A stretch of DNA of 15,387 nt from Moraxellaceae bacterium UBA2477 (GCA_002342025.1 DDPD01000091.1:1-15387), one strand, 5' to 3'; positions 1-7,623 are shown, counted from the stretch's first letter. A program made the numbers and translations. Notes: a model not told the origin generated them from the sequence alone.

Positions 1-443
1 ATTGGAACGACTTCTTGAGCCTGGCCAAAAAGCATGGATTTGCCGACCCCCGTTTAGTTGAAGATCTGCCCATTGAAATTACCGACCCGGCGCTGAAGGC
101 CAAGTGCGGTAACGTCAAATTTTACTCGGCGACCTACCGCTTATTTAAGCTGCCTGAATTAGAGCCGGATTGTGAAGAGTACGGTCAGGCGGTGATTTAT
201 CACGGTACAGTACCGGAATGTCCGGATGTGTTTGTGCTTGATAAGCACCACAGCATTGAAACGGGGAAAGTCTTCTCTGTTTGTGGCAACACGTGGCGCA
301 TGCTGCACGACACTCGTTTCCGTGAGCACTTCACGTTTATCGGCGACTTCAGCCGGCACTATGGGATTTTCGAGGGTTGCGGTAAGTCATTGCCGTATGA
401 CAGCAGCGCCGCTGCATCCAACGCAGGGGGCGCTTGCTGTTAA
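1..443 (+). CDS. arsM: Arsenite methyltransferase-like protein, C-terminal fragment
   Basis: This is the 3' part of a gene that enters from the left edge; the frame is open from base 3 and ends in TAA. About 146 residues are visible. The fragment resembles the region after the SAM-binding domain in ArsM/AS3MT enzymes, which methylate trivalent arsenic using S-adenosylmethionine. The segment from WNDFLSLAKKHGF to FYSATYRLFKL aligns by eye with the matching segment of human AS3MT (YWKEL...FVSATFRLFK). Further on are a VCGNTWRML motif and a Cys-Cys C-terminus (GGACC), like the Cys-rich tails of this family. The Rossmann domain and the As(III)-binding cysteines would lie outside the window, so catalytic competence cannot be judged. 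The TTG at 15 is an internal Leu codon, not a start. No arsenic-resistance genes are visible to the right. Confidence 0.72.
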   Translation, partial: WNDFLSLAKKHGFADPRLVEDLPIEITDPALKAKCGNVKFYSATYRLFKLPELEPDCEEYGQAVIYHGTVPECPDVFVLDKHHSIETGKVFSVCGNTWRMLHDTRFREHFTFIGDFSRHYGIFEGCGKSLPYDSSAAASNAGGACC

Positions 444-455
444 GCCATGTCTAAG

Positions 456-489
456 CCTCGTCAGTCGGTTTTCGTATCGACTGACGGGG
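456..489. terminator. Hairpin between convergent genes
   Basis: A 12-bp stem with one G-T wobble (456-467 with 478-489) and a 10-nt loop. It lies between the arsM-like gene and the AI-2E gene and contains the stop codon of the latter. Neither strand has a T-run after the stem, so it is not a textbook intrinsic terminator. It could act as a weak or Rho-assisted terminator, or as a 3'-end stabiliser for both transcripts. Confidence 0.5.
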
Positions 490-1540
490 ACAGCACGGGT
501 TGCGCCAACCATTCCTGCCAAATCGCCACCACAACAGCCAAAATCACCGGGCCCAGAAACAGCCCGATCATGCCGAAACTGGCCAGGCCGCCAAGCACAC
601 CAAACATCACCAGCAAGAATGAGATATGCGTGGCGTTGGAGATCACTAACGGACGCACAATATTGTCGATCCAGCTCACCACAAACACGCCCCAAAGTAC
701 CAAGCCCAAGGCCTCAAAGGTTTGACCGTTGGCGAATAGCCACAGAGCCACGCCGCCCCACGCAAACGGGGTGCCGAACGGTACGAGGGCGATGACGAAG
801 GTAACTAGGGTCAGAAACACGGGGTTGGGTGCGCCAGCCACGGCATAGCCAATACCGGCCAAGGTGCACTGACCTAAAGCGGTTAAGACAATGCCAAACA
901 CCACGGCGCGTGTCATATTGCCGGCGGCCAGTAAGTAACGCTCCCCTTGCTTCTGCGTCATGTGCGCTAAGGCTTGGCGTAATTGTCCCAATACCGCTGG
1001 GCCATCGCGGAAAAAAAAGAACAGCGCAAATAAGGTGAAGGTGAACTTTGCTAAATTTCGGCCAATACCACCAGCGACCAGTCCAAACTGGGCAAAGCCC
1101 ATGTTGAGCACACTCTGTAAGCTGCCGCGCATGGCCGCAGGATCTTCGTGCGCGACACTCCATAAACGCGTTAACTCGTTTGCTAACGCGGGGAAATGCA
1201 GTTGTAGAAAGGGTGGAATGGGCAGCGTATCGCGAGCGATAAACTCCGCTGCAAGGCCATAGAGCGTGCGCAGCTCGCTTTGCAACACCACCAGCAACCA
1301 AGCCAGAGGGCCGATCAATGTGGCGGCCAGAATAAACGTCATCACCGCTGCCGTTAAATTTACGCGTCCACCGAAAAGACTTAATAGGCGTGTTCGAAGA
1401 GGCCAAGTCACAAAGGCCAGGATGGCGGCCCAGGCAACGGGAATGAGAAACGGACTGAGAATGGCGTAGGTGAGGTAGGTTAAGGCACTCAGGCCCAACA
1501 ACAGCGGCAAACGCGCCCACAAGGAAGACTCGCGCAACAT
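461..1540 (-). CDS. AI-2E family transporter (PerM/YdiK-type membrane protein)
   Basis: A 359-residue polytopic inner-membrane protein. Hydrophobic segments lie at about 11-47 (two), 63-88, 151-178, 209-235, 240-272, 275-292 and 305-340, with a hydrophilic, probably extracytoplasmic stretch at 89-150. Family hallmarks are FFFFRDG (174-180), VPFGTP (253-258), DNIVRPLVI (292-300) and the glycine-rich FGMIGLFLGP (322-331). The family is named after the E. coli AI-2 exporter TqsA, but most members transport something else; some relatives are linked to Na+/H+ antiport. The substrate here cannot be inferred. The ATG is preceded by AGGAG at 7 nt, and the length is normal. It is separated from the upstream acyl-CoA dehydrogenase gene by an intrinsic terminator, so it probably has its own promoter within 1541-1590, although no clear -10/-35 pair is visible. 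Confidence 0.9.
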   Translation of the reverse strand: MLRESSLWARLPLLLGLSALTYLTYAILSPFLIPVAWAAILAFVTWPLRTRLLSLFGGRVNLTAAVMTFILAATLIGPLAWLLVVLQSELRTLYGLAAEFIARDTLPIPPFLQLHFPALANELTRLWSVAHEDPAAMRGSLQSVLNMGFAQFGLVAGGIGRNLAKFTFTLFALFFFFRDGPAVLGQLRQALAHMTQKQGERYLLAAGNMTRAVVFGIVLTALGQCTLAGIGYAVAGAPNPVFLTLVTFVIALVPFGTPFAWGGVALWLFANGQTFEALGLVLWGVFVVSWIDNIVRPLVISNATHISFLLVMFGVLGGLASFGMIGLFLGPVILAVVVAIWQEWLAQPVLSPSVDTKTD

Positions 1541-1592
1541 AATCAGCTCCTAATTAAGCATTGATGCTAGCACTGCGATGCAGGCAAGGGTG

Positions 1593-1629
1593 AAAACAAA
1601 AAGCCCCCGTTGCAGGCAACGAGGGCTTT
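1593..1629 (-). terminator. Intrinsic terminator of the 605-aa acyl-CoA dehydrogenase gene
   Basis: Left arm 1600-1612 pairs with right arm 1617-1629: 12 of 13 positions pair, with a CAGG loop and one C-A mismatch. Read on the minus strand, the stem is followed by T5-G-T4 (complement of 1593-1602). It starts about 20 nt after the stop codon of the gene it serves. Confidence 0.9.
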
Positions 1630-1648
1630 CGGTTCACATCACTCAGGC

Positions 1649-3466
1649 TTAGCCGAAGTTGAAGTGCTCAGCATCCATCTGCATGACCGACTTGGTCGGC
1701 TTCAGCATGCTGTCGGCATGGCCCTTGGCACGTGGCAGCAGGCGATCGAAGTAGAACTCAGCGGTTTGTACCTTGGCACGGTAGAACGCGGGCTCTTCAT
1801 TGCCGCCCTTCTCGAGCTTCTCGAAAGCCACTGCGGCCATTTTCGCCCAGAAGTAAGCGAGCATGGCGTAGCCTGAGTACATCAGGAAGTCATTAGCGGC
1901 GGTGCCAACGAGGTCACGGTCTTTGCGTGCTTGCAACATGATGCGCACGGTCAGGTAGTTCCATTGCGTGGCGATCTTGGTCAGCTCCCAAACATAGGGA
2001 CGCATTTCCTTGTTGCCTACGTGGTCGCGGCAGAACTTGGCGATGTCCGCGGTGAAGTCGCGCACAGCCTTGCCCTTAGACGACAACAGCACTTTACGGC
2101 CGAGCAGGTCGAGTGCTTGGATGCCTGTGGTGCCTTCATATAGCGTGGCAATACGGGCATCACGGGCAACCTGTTCCATGCCGTGTTCTTGGATGTAGCC
2201 GTGGCCACCGAAGACTTGCATGCCGAGGTTGGCTGCTTCTAGGCCGAGTTCGGTCAACACACCCTTGAGAATAGGAGTGTAGAAGCCGAGCTTGTCATCC
2301 CAGAAGTCGTAGGTTTCTTTGTCGCCGTTGGTGATACCTACGGCCATGTTGTCGGCGAGCTGTGCGGCGAAATAAATCATGGCACGGCCGCCTTCAGCGA
2401 CAGCCTTCTGAGTCAACAGCATGCGACGAACGTCGCCGTGGTGAATCAACGCGTCAGCGGGCTGGTTAGGCTCTTTCTTGCCGGACAGGGCGCGCATGGA
2501 GCGACGCTCTTTGGCATAAGGCAATGCGCCTTGGAAGGACTGCTCAGCATGAGCAACACCTTGTACTGCAGTACCGATACGAGCGGTGTTCATGAACGTG
2601 AACATGCACTCCAGGCCCTTGTTGGGTGGGCCAATCAGGTAGGCCGAAGCGCCGTCGAAGTTCAATACACAGGTGGCGTTAGCGTGAATGCCCATCTTGT
2701 GCTCAATCGAGCCGGCCTTCACTGGGTTGCGCTCACCGAGGCTGCCGTCAGCATTCACGTTGAACTTTGGCACGATGAACAAGGAGATACCGCGAGTGCC
2801 AGCAGGCGCATCCGGTAAGCGAGCCAGAACGATATGAACAATGTTTTCTGACAGGTCATGTTCACCGGCAGAGATGAAAATCTTTGTGCCGTAGAGCTTA
2901 TAGCTGCCATCGGCCTGAGCTTCGGCCTTAGTTTTTACCTGACCCAAGTCAGTGCCGCACTGTGGCTCGGTCAAGCACATGGTGCCTAACCAACGGCCTT
3001 CCACCAGCGGTGGCATGTAAACAGCTTTCTGTTCTTCTGTGCCGTGCAGCATGATGGTGTTCATGCAGCCCAGCGACAGGCCAGGGTACATGGTGAACGA
3101 CCAGTTGGCCGTACCCATCATTTCTGCCTTGAGCAGCGCCAAGGACATGGGCAGGCCTTGGCCGCCGAATTCGGTTGGGTAGTTCAGACCCTGCCAGCCG
3201 CCAGCAACATATTGGTCGTAGGCTTCTTTGAAGCCCTTTGGCGTGGTAACTACGCCGTCTTCGAAGTGGCAGCCTTCTTGGTCGCCGGACTGGTTGATGG
3301 GCGCGAGCACTTCTTCACAGTACTTGGCACACTCATCCAGAATGGCATCGATCAGATCGGGCGTAGCGTCTTCACCACCCGGCAGACTGGCATAGTGCTT
3401 CGGATAATCGAACACTTCGTTCATTAGGAAGCGGACGTCGCGTAATGGAGCCTTGTAAGCTGGCAT
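1649..3466 (-). CDS. Acyl-CoA dehydrogenase (DmdC/FadE-like, with extra C-terminal domain)
   Basis: A 605-residue FAD-dependent acyl-CoA dehydrogenase, which oxidises an acyl-CoA to the trans-2-enoyl-CoA and passes electrons to ETF. Domains in order: a family-specific N-terminal extension (about 1-35), the acyl-CoA dehydrogenase core (helical, beta-barrel and helical parts, about 36-460), and a C-terminal helical extension (about 465-600). Motifs are CLTEPQCGTDLG (164-175), GGHGYIQEHG (420-429) and TLYEGTTGIQ (441-450); Glu444 is the expected catalytic base. The length and both extensions match the subfamily that includes 3-methylmercaptopropionyl-CoA dehydrogenase (DmdC) and several pseudomonad FadE enzymes. 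This subfamily acts on varied chain lengths, so the substrate is uncertain. The ATG has AGGTG 7 nt upstream. It appears monocistronic: its own leader upstream and a strong terminator downstream. Confidence 0.93.
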   Translation of the reverse strand: MPAYKAPLRDVRFLMNEVFDYPKHYASLPGGEDATPDLIDAILDECAKYCEEVLAPINQSGDQEGCHFEDGVVTTPKGFKEAYDQYVAGGWQGLNYPTEFGGQGLPMSLALLKAEMMGTANWSFTMYPGLSLGCMNTIMLHGTEEQKAVYMPPLVEGRWLGTMCLTEPQCGTDLGQVKTKAEAQADGSYKLYGTKIFISAGEHDLSENIVHIVLARLPDAPAGTRGISLFIVPKFNVNADGSLGERNPVKAGSIEHKMGIHANATCVLNFDGASAYLIGPPNKGLECMFTFMNTARIGTAVQGVAHAEQSFQGALPYAKERRSMRALSGKKEPNQPADALIHHGDVRRMLLTQKAVAEGGRAMIYFAAQLADNMAVGITNGDKETYDFWDDKLGFYTPILKGVLTELGLEAANLGMQVFGGHGYIQEHGMEQVARDARIATLYEGTTGIQALDLLGRKVLLSSKGKAVRDFTADIAKFCRDHVGNKEMRPYVWELTKIATQWNYLTVRIMLQARKDRDLVGTAANDFLMYSGYAMLAYFWAKMAAVAFEKLEKGGNEEPAFYRAKVQTAEFYFDRLLPRAKGHADSMLKPTKSVMQMDAEHFNFG

Positions 3467-3491
3467 GGTCTATCACCTGAGAGGTTTGTCG

Positions 3492-3504
3492 ATAACAGCG
3501 TTAT
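3492..3504. promoter_or_regulatory. Short palindrome in the acyl-CoA dehydrogenase leader
   Basis: A perfect 5-3-5 inverted repeat, ATAACagcGTTAT, 26-38 nt upstream of the start codon at 3466. Its size and position suit a repressor operator or a small leader element. It does not obviously match the PsrA or FadR consensus as I remember them. The regulator is unknown. Confidence 0.3.
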
Positions 3505-3512
3505 TAAACGGA

Positions 3513-3540
3513 ATTGTAAGCAAATGTGCATTGGCACAAA
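3513..3540 (-). promoter_or_regulatory. Possible promoter of the 605-aa acyl-CoA dehydrogenase gene
   Basis: On the minus strand, TACAAT (complement of 3513-3518) is a good -10 hexamer. The hexamer 16 nt upstream, TTTGTG (complement of 3535-3540), is a poor -35, so an activator may be needed or the call may be wrong. A start near 3506 would place the palindrome at 3492-3504 in the first bases of the transcript. Confidence 0.3.
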
Positions 3541-3628
3541 GCGATGAATGGCGCGGCAATTCGGTAAATTGGACAAAAAAGACGTTTTGTTCAACTAAAA
3601 CGCTAATTATCAGATGAGGCGTGATCTG

Positions 3629-3663
3629 CCCGGATCGCTGCATTGTTAAAGCAGCGATCCGGG
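3629..3663 (-). terminator. Strong hairpin just downstream of glyS
   Basis: A perfect 13-bp GC-rich stem (3629-3641 with 3651-3663) with a 9-nt loop, starting 9 nt after the glyS stop codon. No T-run follows on the minus strand, so it is either a terminator with a degenerate tail or a 3'-end-protecting hairpin. Its position marks the end of the glyQS operon. Confidence 0.6.
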
Positions 3664-3671
3664 GCCAAGTC

Positions 3672-5723
3672 TTAAGACAGTTGCGAAATATCAGCTACGC
3701 GTAAAAAGAGCGCTCGCAGCCAAGACAGTAGACGTAAACGGTTGGCACGTACAGCGGGATCGTCCGCCATCACCATGACTTCTGTGAAGAAGCGATCCAC
3801 CGGCTCACGCAAGCTCGCCAATGCGGTGAGTGCAGCAGCGTAATCACCGGCGGCATACAGTGGCGCTACCTGAGCAGACAGGGCTTTTACGGCAACAGCC
3901 AGATCTCGCTCAGCGCCATTCTGCAAAAGCGCATCCTGAATCTCGCCTGCAGAGGCAGCTTCTTTGGCTAAAATATTGGAGACGCGCTTATTCGCAGCGG
4001 CTAGCGCCGTAGCGGCGGGTAAGGTGCGGAAGGCCGCAACGGCTTTAACGCGACGGTCAAAGTCACGCGCCACGGTGGGGCGACAGGCTTGCACAGCCTG
4101 AATTACATCCACCGAGATGCCCTGCTCTTCATACATGGCGCGATAACGGGCAAGCAAGAACTCGAAAACATCTGCGGCCGTCGTGCTCACGCTGAGCGCA
4201 CTGCCGTGTCCGTCGCTGGCAAGCTGAACCAGCTTTTCTAAATCAATGGCGAGCTCGCCCTCAATCAAAATACGCAGCACGCCTAAGGCGGCACGACGCA
4301 GCGCGAACGGGTCTTTCGAGCCGGTAGGCGGTTGGCCGATGCCAAAAATGCCGGTCAGCGTATCGAGTTTGTCTGCTAGGGCAACGGCTTGGCCGGTTTT
4401 AACCGTGGGCAACACATCACCGGAAAAGCGCGGCAGGTATTGCTCGTTCAGGGCCAATGCGACTTCGCTAGGCAGGCCTTCATGGCGTGCGTAGTGATAT
4501 CCGGCAATGCCCTGAAGCTCAGGAAACTCACTCACCATCTCAGAGGCCAAGTCAGACTTACAGAGCAGGCCAGCGAGTCGGGCCTGCTCCACATCTCCGC
4601 CGATTTGCGCAGCAATTAGTGCGGCCAGTGCCGAGACACGCTCCGCTTTGGCGTAAACCGTGCCGAGCTGGGCTTGGAAGACGACATTTTTCAGGCGCTC
4701 ATTGCGCTCGGCGAGGGTGATCTTTTTGTCTTGATTGAAAAAGAACTCTGCATCGGTGAGGCGTGGTCGTACCACCTTCTCATTGCCCGCCACAATTTTC
4801 TCCGGCGAGGGCGAGTCGATGTTGGCCACCGTGATAAAGCGCGCCAAGAGCTGGCCCTGCTGATCGACCAGACAGAAATACTTTTGATTGTCCTGCATGG
4901 TGGAGATGAGGGTTTCTTGCGGTACGGCTAAGAAGCGTTGCTCAAACGAGCACACCAACGGAACCGGCCATTCAACCAGCGCAGTGACTTCATCCAACAG
5001 GCTGGCGGGCATGAGGGCAATGCCGCCCTCCGCAGCTGCTAAAGCATTAACGCGCTGCTCGATTAAGCTGCGGCGCTCAGCGAAATCCGCCACAACATGG
5101 GCGCCGCGCATTGCGTCGCGATAGTCCTGCGCGTGTTTCAGCGCAACGGCCTCGGGGTGATGAAAGCGATGGCCGAAGCTGGTGCGTCCACTGTGGATAT
5201 CGAGCAATTTAGCGGGTACTACGTCGGTGCCGTAGAGCATGACCAGCCAATGCATGGGTCTAACGAATTCCACGCGGCTCGCGCCCCAGCGCATGCGTTT
5301 GGCCACCGGCAAGGTTTTCAAGGCATGGTCGAAAATGCTGGGCAGTAAGTCGATGGCGGCTTCGCCTTTGACTTCGCGAACGTAACGGAGTTTTTCACCG
5401 CTACGATCCACTTGGCTAATGTCGATGCCATTTTTCTTGGCAAAGCCCAGGGCGGCCTGCGTCGGCTGGCCATCGGCCGAAAACGCAGCCTTCACCGGGG
5501 GGCCATCAACAGCAATCGTGCGATCAGGTTGCTGCGCGATCAACTGAGTGATGTAGATGGCGAGTCGGCGCGGCGCGGCAAAAAACGTGACGCCAGCGTG
5601 GGCGAGTCCGGCTTTTGCTAGGCCCTCAGTGACGCTGTCCTGTAAGGCTGTTGCCAGCGTTAATAGTGATTTCGGTGGCAGTTCTTCGCCACCAATTTCA
5701 AACAGGAAATCTTGCGCGCTCAT
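3672..5723 (-). CDS. glyS: Glycine--tRNA ligase beta subunit
   Basis: The 683-residue beta subunit of the bacterial alpha2-beta2 glycyl-tRNA synthetase. With GlyQ it charges tRNA-Gly in the cytoplasm; the beta chain recognises and binds the tRNA. Evidence: the diagnostic N-terminus FLFEIGGEELPPK (6-18), RMRWGASRVEFVRPMHW (143-159), the FFFNQDKKITL region (327-337), an HD-like domain around 385-450, ADKLDTLTGIFGIGQPPTGS (450-469) leading into DPFALRRAALG (471-481), and an alpha-helical C-terminal anticodon-binding part of the DALR type. Length is typical. The start ATG overlaps the glyQ stop (ATGA) and has a strong GGAGG about 9 nt upstream inside glyQ, which fits translational coupling and matched subunit production. 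A stable hairpin follows the stop codon. Confidence 0.98.
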   Translation of the reverse strand: MSAQDFLFEIGGEELPPKSLLTLATALQDSVTEGLAKAGLAHAGVTFFAAPRRLAIYITQLIAQQPDRTIAVDGPPVKAAFSADGQPTQAALGFAKKNGIDISQVDRSGEKLRYVREVKGEAAIDLLPSIFDHALKTLPVAKRMRWGASRVEFVRPMHWLVMLYGTDVVPAKLLDIHSGRTSFGHRFHHPEAVALKHAQDYRDAMRGAHVVADFAERRSLIEQRVNALAAAEGGIALMPASLLDEVTALVEWPVPLVCSFEQRFLAVPQETLISTMQDNQKYFCLVDQQGQLLARFITVANIDSPSPEKIVAGNEKVVRPRLTDAEFFFNQDKKITLAERNERLKNVVFQAQLGTVYAKAERVSALAALIAAQIGGDVEQARLAGLLCKSDLASEMVSEFPELQGIAGYHYARHEGLPSEVALALNEQYLPRFSGDVLPTVKTGQAVALADKLDTLTGIFGIGQPPTGSKDPFALRRAALGVLRILIEGELAIDLEKLVQLASDGHGSALSVSTTAADVFEFLLARYRAMYEEQGISVDVIQAVQACRPTVARDFDRRVKAVAAFRTLPAATALAAANKRVSNILAKEAASAGEIQDALLQNGAERDLAVAVKALSAQVAPLYAAGDYAAALTALASLREPVDRFFTEVMVMADDPAVRANRLRLLSWLRALFLRVADISQLS

Positions 5724-6688
5724 GCTTGCGCCTCCTTCTGAGCGGCCGATGCAGCCAACTGAGCTAAAACTTCATCGCGCAAGGCGGGTGTGGCCAGTGG
5801 GAAACCGAGTGCCGCACGGGCATCTAAATAGCTTTGTGCGATAGCGCGAGCCAAGGTGCGAACACGGAGGATGTAGCGCTGGCGCTCGGTCACCGATATC
5901 GCCCGACGGGCATCAAGCAAGTTAAAGGTGTGCGAGGCTTTCAAGACAAATTCATAGGCCGGCAGAGGAAGCTTCAACGCCATAATGCGATTGGACTCGG
6001 CTTCAAATAAATCAAACAGCTTAAAGAGCTCCGGCACATTGGCGTGCTCGAAGTTATAGGTCGATTGCTCCACTTCGTTTTGATGGAAGACGTCGCCGTA
6101 GGTCACTTTACCGAAGGGTCCATCTGTCCAAACCAAATCGTAAACCGAGTCGACACCTTGCAGGTACATCGCCAAACGCTCAAGGCCGTAGGTGATTTCG
6201 CCGGTGACGGGGTAGCACTCAATGCCGCCTACTTGCTGGAAATACGTGAACTGAGTGACTTCCATGCCATTCAGCCAAACTTCCCAGCCCAGACCCCAGG
6301 CGCCCAGCGTGGGCGATTCCCAGTTGTCTTCAACGAAGCGAATGTCATGCACCGTGGGGTCCACGCCAATGCGACGTAAGGACTCCAAATACAGCTCTTG
6401 GATGTTGCTGGGGTTAGGTTTTAACACCACCTGAAACTGATAGTAGTGCTGCAAACGGTTGGGGTTCTCACCGTAGCGGCCATCCGCAGGACGACGAGAA
6501 GGCTGAACATAAGCAGCATTCCACGTTTCAGGGCCGAGGGCGCGTAGAAACGTTGCCGTGTGAAACGTGCCGGCGCCCATCTCCATGTCATAGGGTTGCA
6601 GCAGTACGCAGCCTTGTTCGGCCCAATAACTCTGCAGAGCCAAAATCAAACCTTGAAAGGTTTGGATGGGTTGTGATGTTTCACTCAT
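5720..6688 (-). CDS. glyQ: Glycine--tRNA ligase alpha subunit
   Basis: The 322-residue catalytic alpha subunit of the bacterial class II glycyl-tRNA synthetase, which activates glycine with ATP and transfers it to tRNA-Gly. Visible signatures are TFQGLILALQSYW (10-22), YVQPSRRPADGRYGENPNR (60-78), DNWESPTLGAWGLGWEVWLN (121-140) and EITYGLERLAMYLQ (164-177). Length is typical. It is the first gene of the glyQ-glyS pair. The ATG at 6688 has only a weak ribosome site (GGGG about 6 nt upstream), but the N-terminus matches the family. About 100 nt upstream is the terminator of the preceding exported-protein gene, so glyQS has its own promoter. Confidence 0.98.
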   Translation of the reverse strand: MSETSQPIQTFQGLILALQSYWAEQGCVLLQPYDMEMGAGTFHTATFLRALGPETWNAAYVQPSRRPADGRYGENPNRLQHYYQFQVVLKPNPSNIQELYLESLRRIGVDPTVHDIRFVEDNWESPTLGAWGLGWEVWLNGMEVTQFTYFQQVGGIECYPVTGEITYGLERLAMYLQGVDSVYDLVWTDGPFGKVTYGDVFHQNEVEQSTYNFEHANVPELFKLFDLFEAESNRIMALKLPLPAYEFVLKASHTFNLLDARRAISVTERQRYILRVRTLARAIAQSYLDARAALGFPLATPALRDEVLAQLAASAAQKEAQA

Positions 6689-6771
6689 GTTGTTAACCCC
6701 AAGCCGCCAGCTCTGGCTAGCATCCGCTGAGGCGCGGACAAGTCTGCCTGCGCTTTAAAATTGAACGCTGG

Positions 6772-6777
6772 AGTATA
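6772..6777 (-). promoter_or_regulatory. Possible -10 element of the glyQS promoter
   Basis: TATACT on the minus strand, between the preceding terminator (6794-6817) and glyQ, giving a leader of about 75-80 nt. The matching -35 position falls in the T-rich tail of the terminator and is poor. The placement is reasonable but the match is only partial. Confidence 0.35.
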
Positions 6778-6793
6778 GCTGAGCCTTAACATG

Positions 6794-6817
6794 AAAAAAG
6801 CCAGCAAAAGCTGGCTT
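6794..6817 (-). terminator. Intrinsic terminator of the CigR-like gene
   Basis: A perfect 8-bp stem AAGCCAGC/GCTGGCTT (6798-6805 with 6810-6817) with an AAAA loop. On the minus strand it is followed by six T residues (complement of 6794-6799). It lies 43 nt downstream of the stop codon and insulates glyQS from this gene. Confidence 0.92.
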
Positions 6818-6860
6818 CTTTCAAAACAAGTGTTCGCCGCGTTAGCGCCGCGATACCTGA

Positions 6861-7553
6861 TTAGATGCTGGAAACGTCCAGCACAACGCGAGTCTTGCTG
6901 TCTAAACGTACAACGCGATCACCGACTTTAACCAGCTCAGTGCCCTTGGGCTGCGCGCTTAGCTCTTTCACGAGGCTGACGTCAATTGCAGTAGCCTTGG
7001 TGGCCAGTTTGGCGTCTAGCTTAGCGCCAATCACGAGCTGCTTTTCATAACCCTTAGGCAGGTCATTGCTGTTGGCACTGGCACCGAAAACAGCACCAAA
7101 GGCTTTGTTCGTGGCTTTGCTCACGCCAAAGTGCTTGCCCAAGGCAACGCGGTCTTTCAGCGCGATTTTCTGTTCAGCGGTTTGCTTGTAGCCGGCAACA
7201 GTGGCTTGAGTCGTGCCCATGCGAGCGGCGGCGTCTGCTTGTGCCTTCTCGGCAGCGGCTTTCGCTTCAACAGAGGCAGCAGCGCCAGCGGTTTTGGCAG
7301 CTTCAGCGCTGGACTTGCCGCTGACCATGGCGCCTACGCCTGCAGAAATTGCCGCATCACGGGAGCTGGCAGCGGCTTTCGCAGCAGCTTCTTTGCTGGC
7401 TTTGAGGTCAAAAGCAGCATTAGCCGAAGCGCTTGCATTGACGTTAGTGCTGGGTGCAGAAACAGCGGCATTGGCTTGAACGTCTGCAGCATGAGCCGAA
7501 GTGGCTAGGGAGGCGGCTAAAACGGCAGCCGTAATAACTAAAGTACGGAACAT
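6861..7553 (-). CDS. Exported alanine-rich protein with CigR/RcnB-like C-terminus
   Basis: A predicted exported protein of 230 residues. Residues 1-22 form a Sec signal peptide (MFRT, hydrophobic core, then SAHA with cleavage before ADV). Residues 23-50 are low-complexity (Ala, Ser, Asn, Val). Residues 51-130 are an Ala/Lys/Glu-rich stretch, probably a long helix. The last ~65 residues contain LPKGYEKQLVIGAKLD (165-180) and PKGTELVKVGDRVVRLDSKT (202-221), which recall the LPPG...KxLxxG and V(R)VGDxVV...T..VLDV pattern of RcnB/CigR-family periplasmic proteins. That assignment is by eye and tentative. There is no lipobox and no membrane segment beyond the signal. I chose the ATG at 7553 because AGGA lies 8 nt upstream; the ATG at 7562 would add three residues but its AGG is directly adjacent. 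A weak promoter (TATAAA with TTTAAC 17 nt upstream) straddles the end of the HopJ gene, so co-transcription is also possible. Function unknown. Confidence 0.75.
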   Translation of the reverse strand: MFRTLVITAAVLAASLATSAHAADVQANAAVSAPSTNVNASASANAAFDLKASKEAAAKAAASSRDAAISAGVGAMVSGKSSAEAAKTAGAAASVEAKAAAEKAQADAAARMGTTQATVAGYKQTAEQKIALKDRVALGKHFGVSKATNKAFGAVFGASANSNDLPKGYEKQLVIGAKLDAKLATKATAIDVSLVKELSAQPKGTELVKVGDRVVRLDSKTRVVLDVSSI

Positions 7554-7623
7554 AAATGTCATCCTATGATGTGATCTTAGTGGCGATAAAAACGCGTCTT
7601 TTATAAAGCGGTTTACGCAGACG

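Noticed and set aside
226..795. A 189-codon plus-strand open frame spanning the arsM-like/AI-2E junction
   Set aside because: It overlaps two real genes, is rich in Arg, Pro and Ser, has no recognisable motif and would read through the convergent hairpin.
714..1520. A 268-codon open frame on the minus strand in another frame of the AI-2E gene
   Set aside because: It overlaps a well-supported membrane protein gene on the same strand, and its composition (many Arg, Ser, His, Cys) is typical of an out-of-frame shadow.
461..1540. Reading the AI-2E-family protein as evidence of autoinducer-2 quorum sensing
   Set aside because: The family is broad and most members do not move AI-2; no luxS, lsr or other signalling gene is in the window.
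3583..3602. Six-bp inverted repeat CGTTTT/AAAACG upstream of the acyl-CoA dehydrogenase gene
   Set aside because: Short, low-complexity arms in an A/T-rich spacer; expected by chance and not clearly placed relative to a promoter.
3672..6688. A novel defence or mobile system in the middle of the window
   Set aside because: All frames here are accounted for by glyQ and glyS. No integrase, transposase, toxin-antitoxin pair, attachment repeats or CRISPR-like repeats were found.
7586..7604. AT-rich inverted repeat ATAAAA/TTTTAT between the HopJ and CigR-like genes, as a terminator
   Set aside because: Only six A-T pairs with a 7-nt loop; too weak for an intrinsic terminator. It may simply overlap the promoter of the CigR-like gene.
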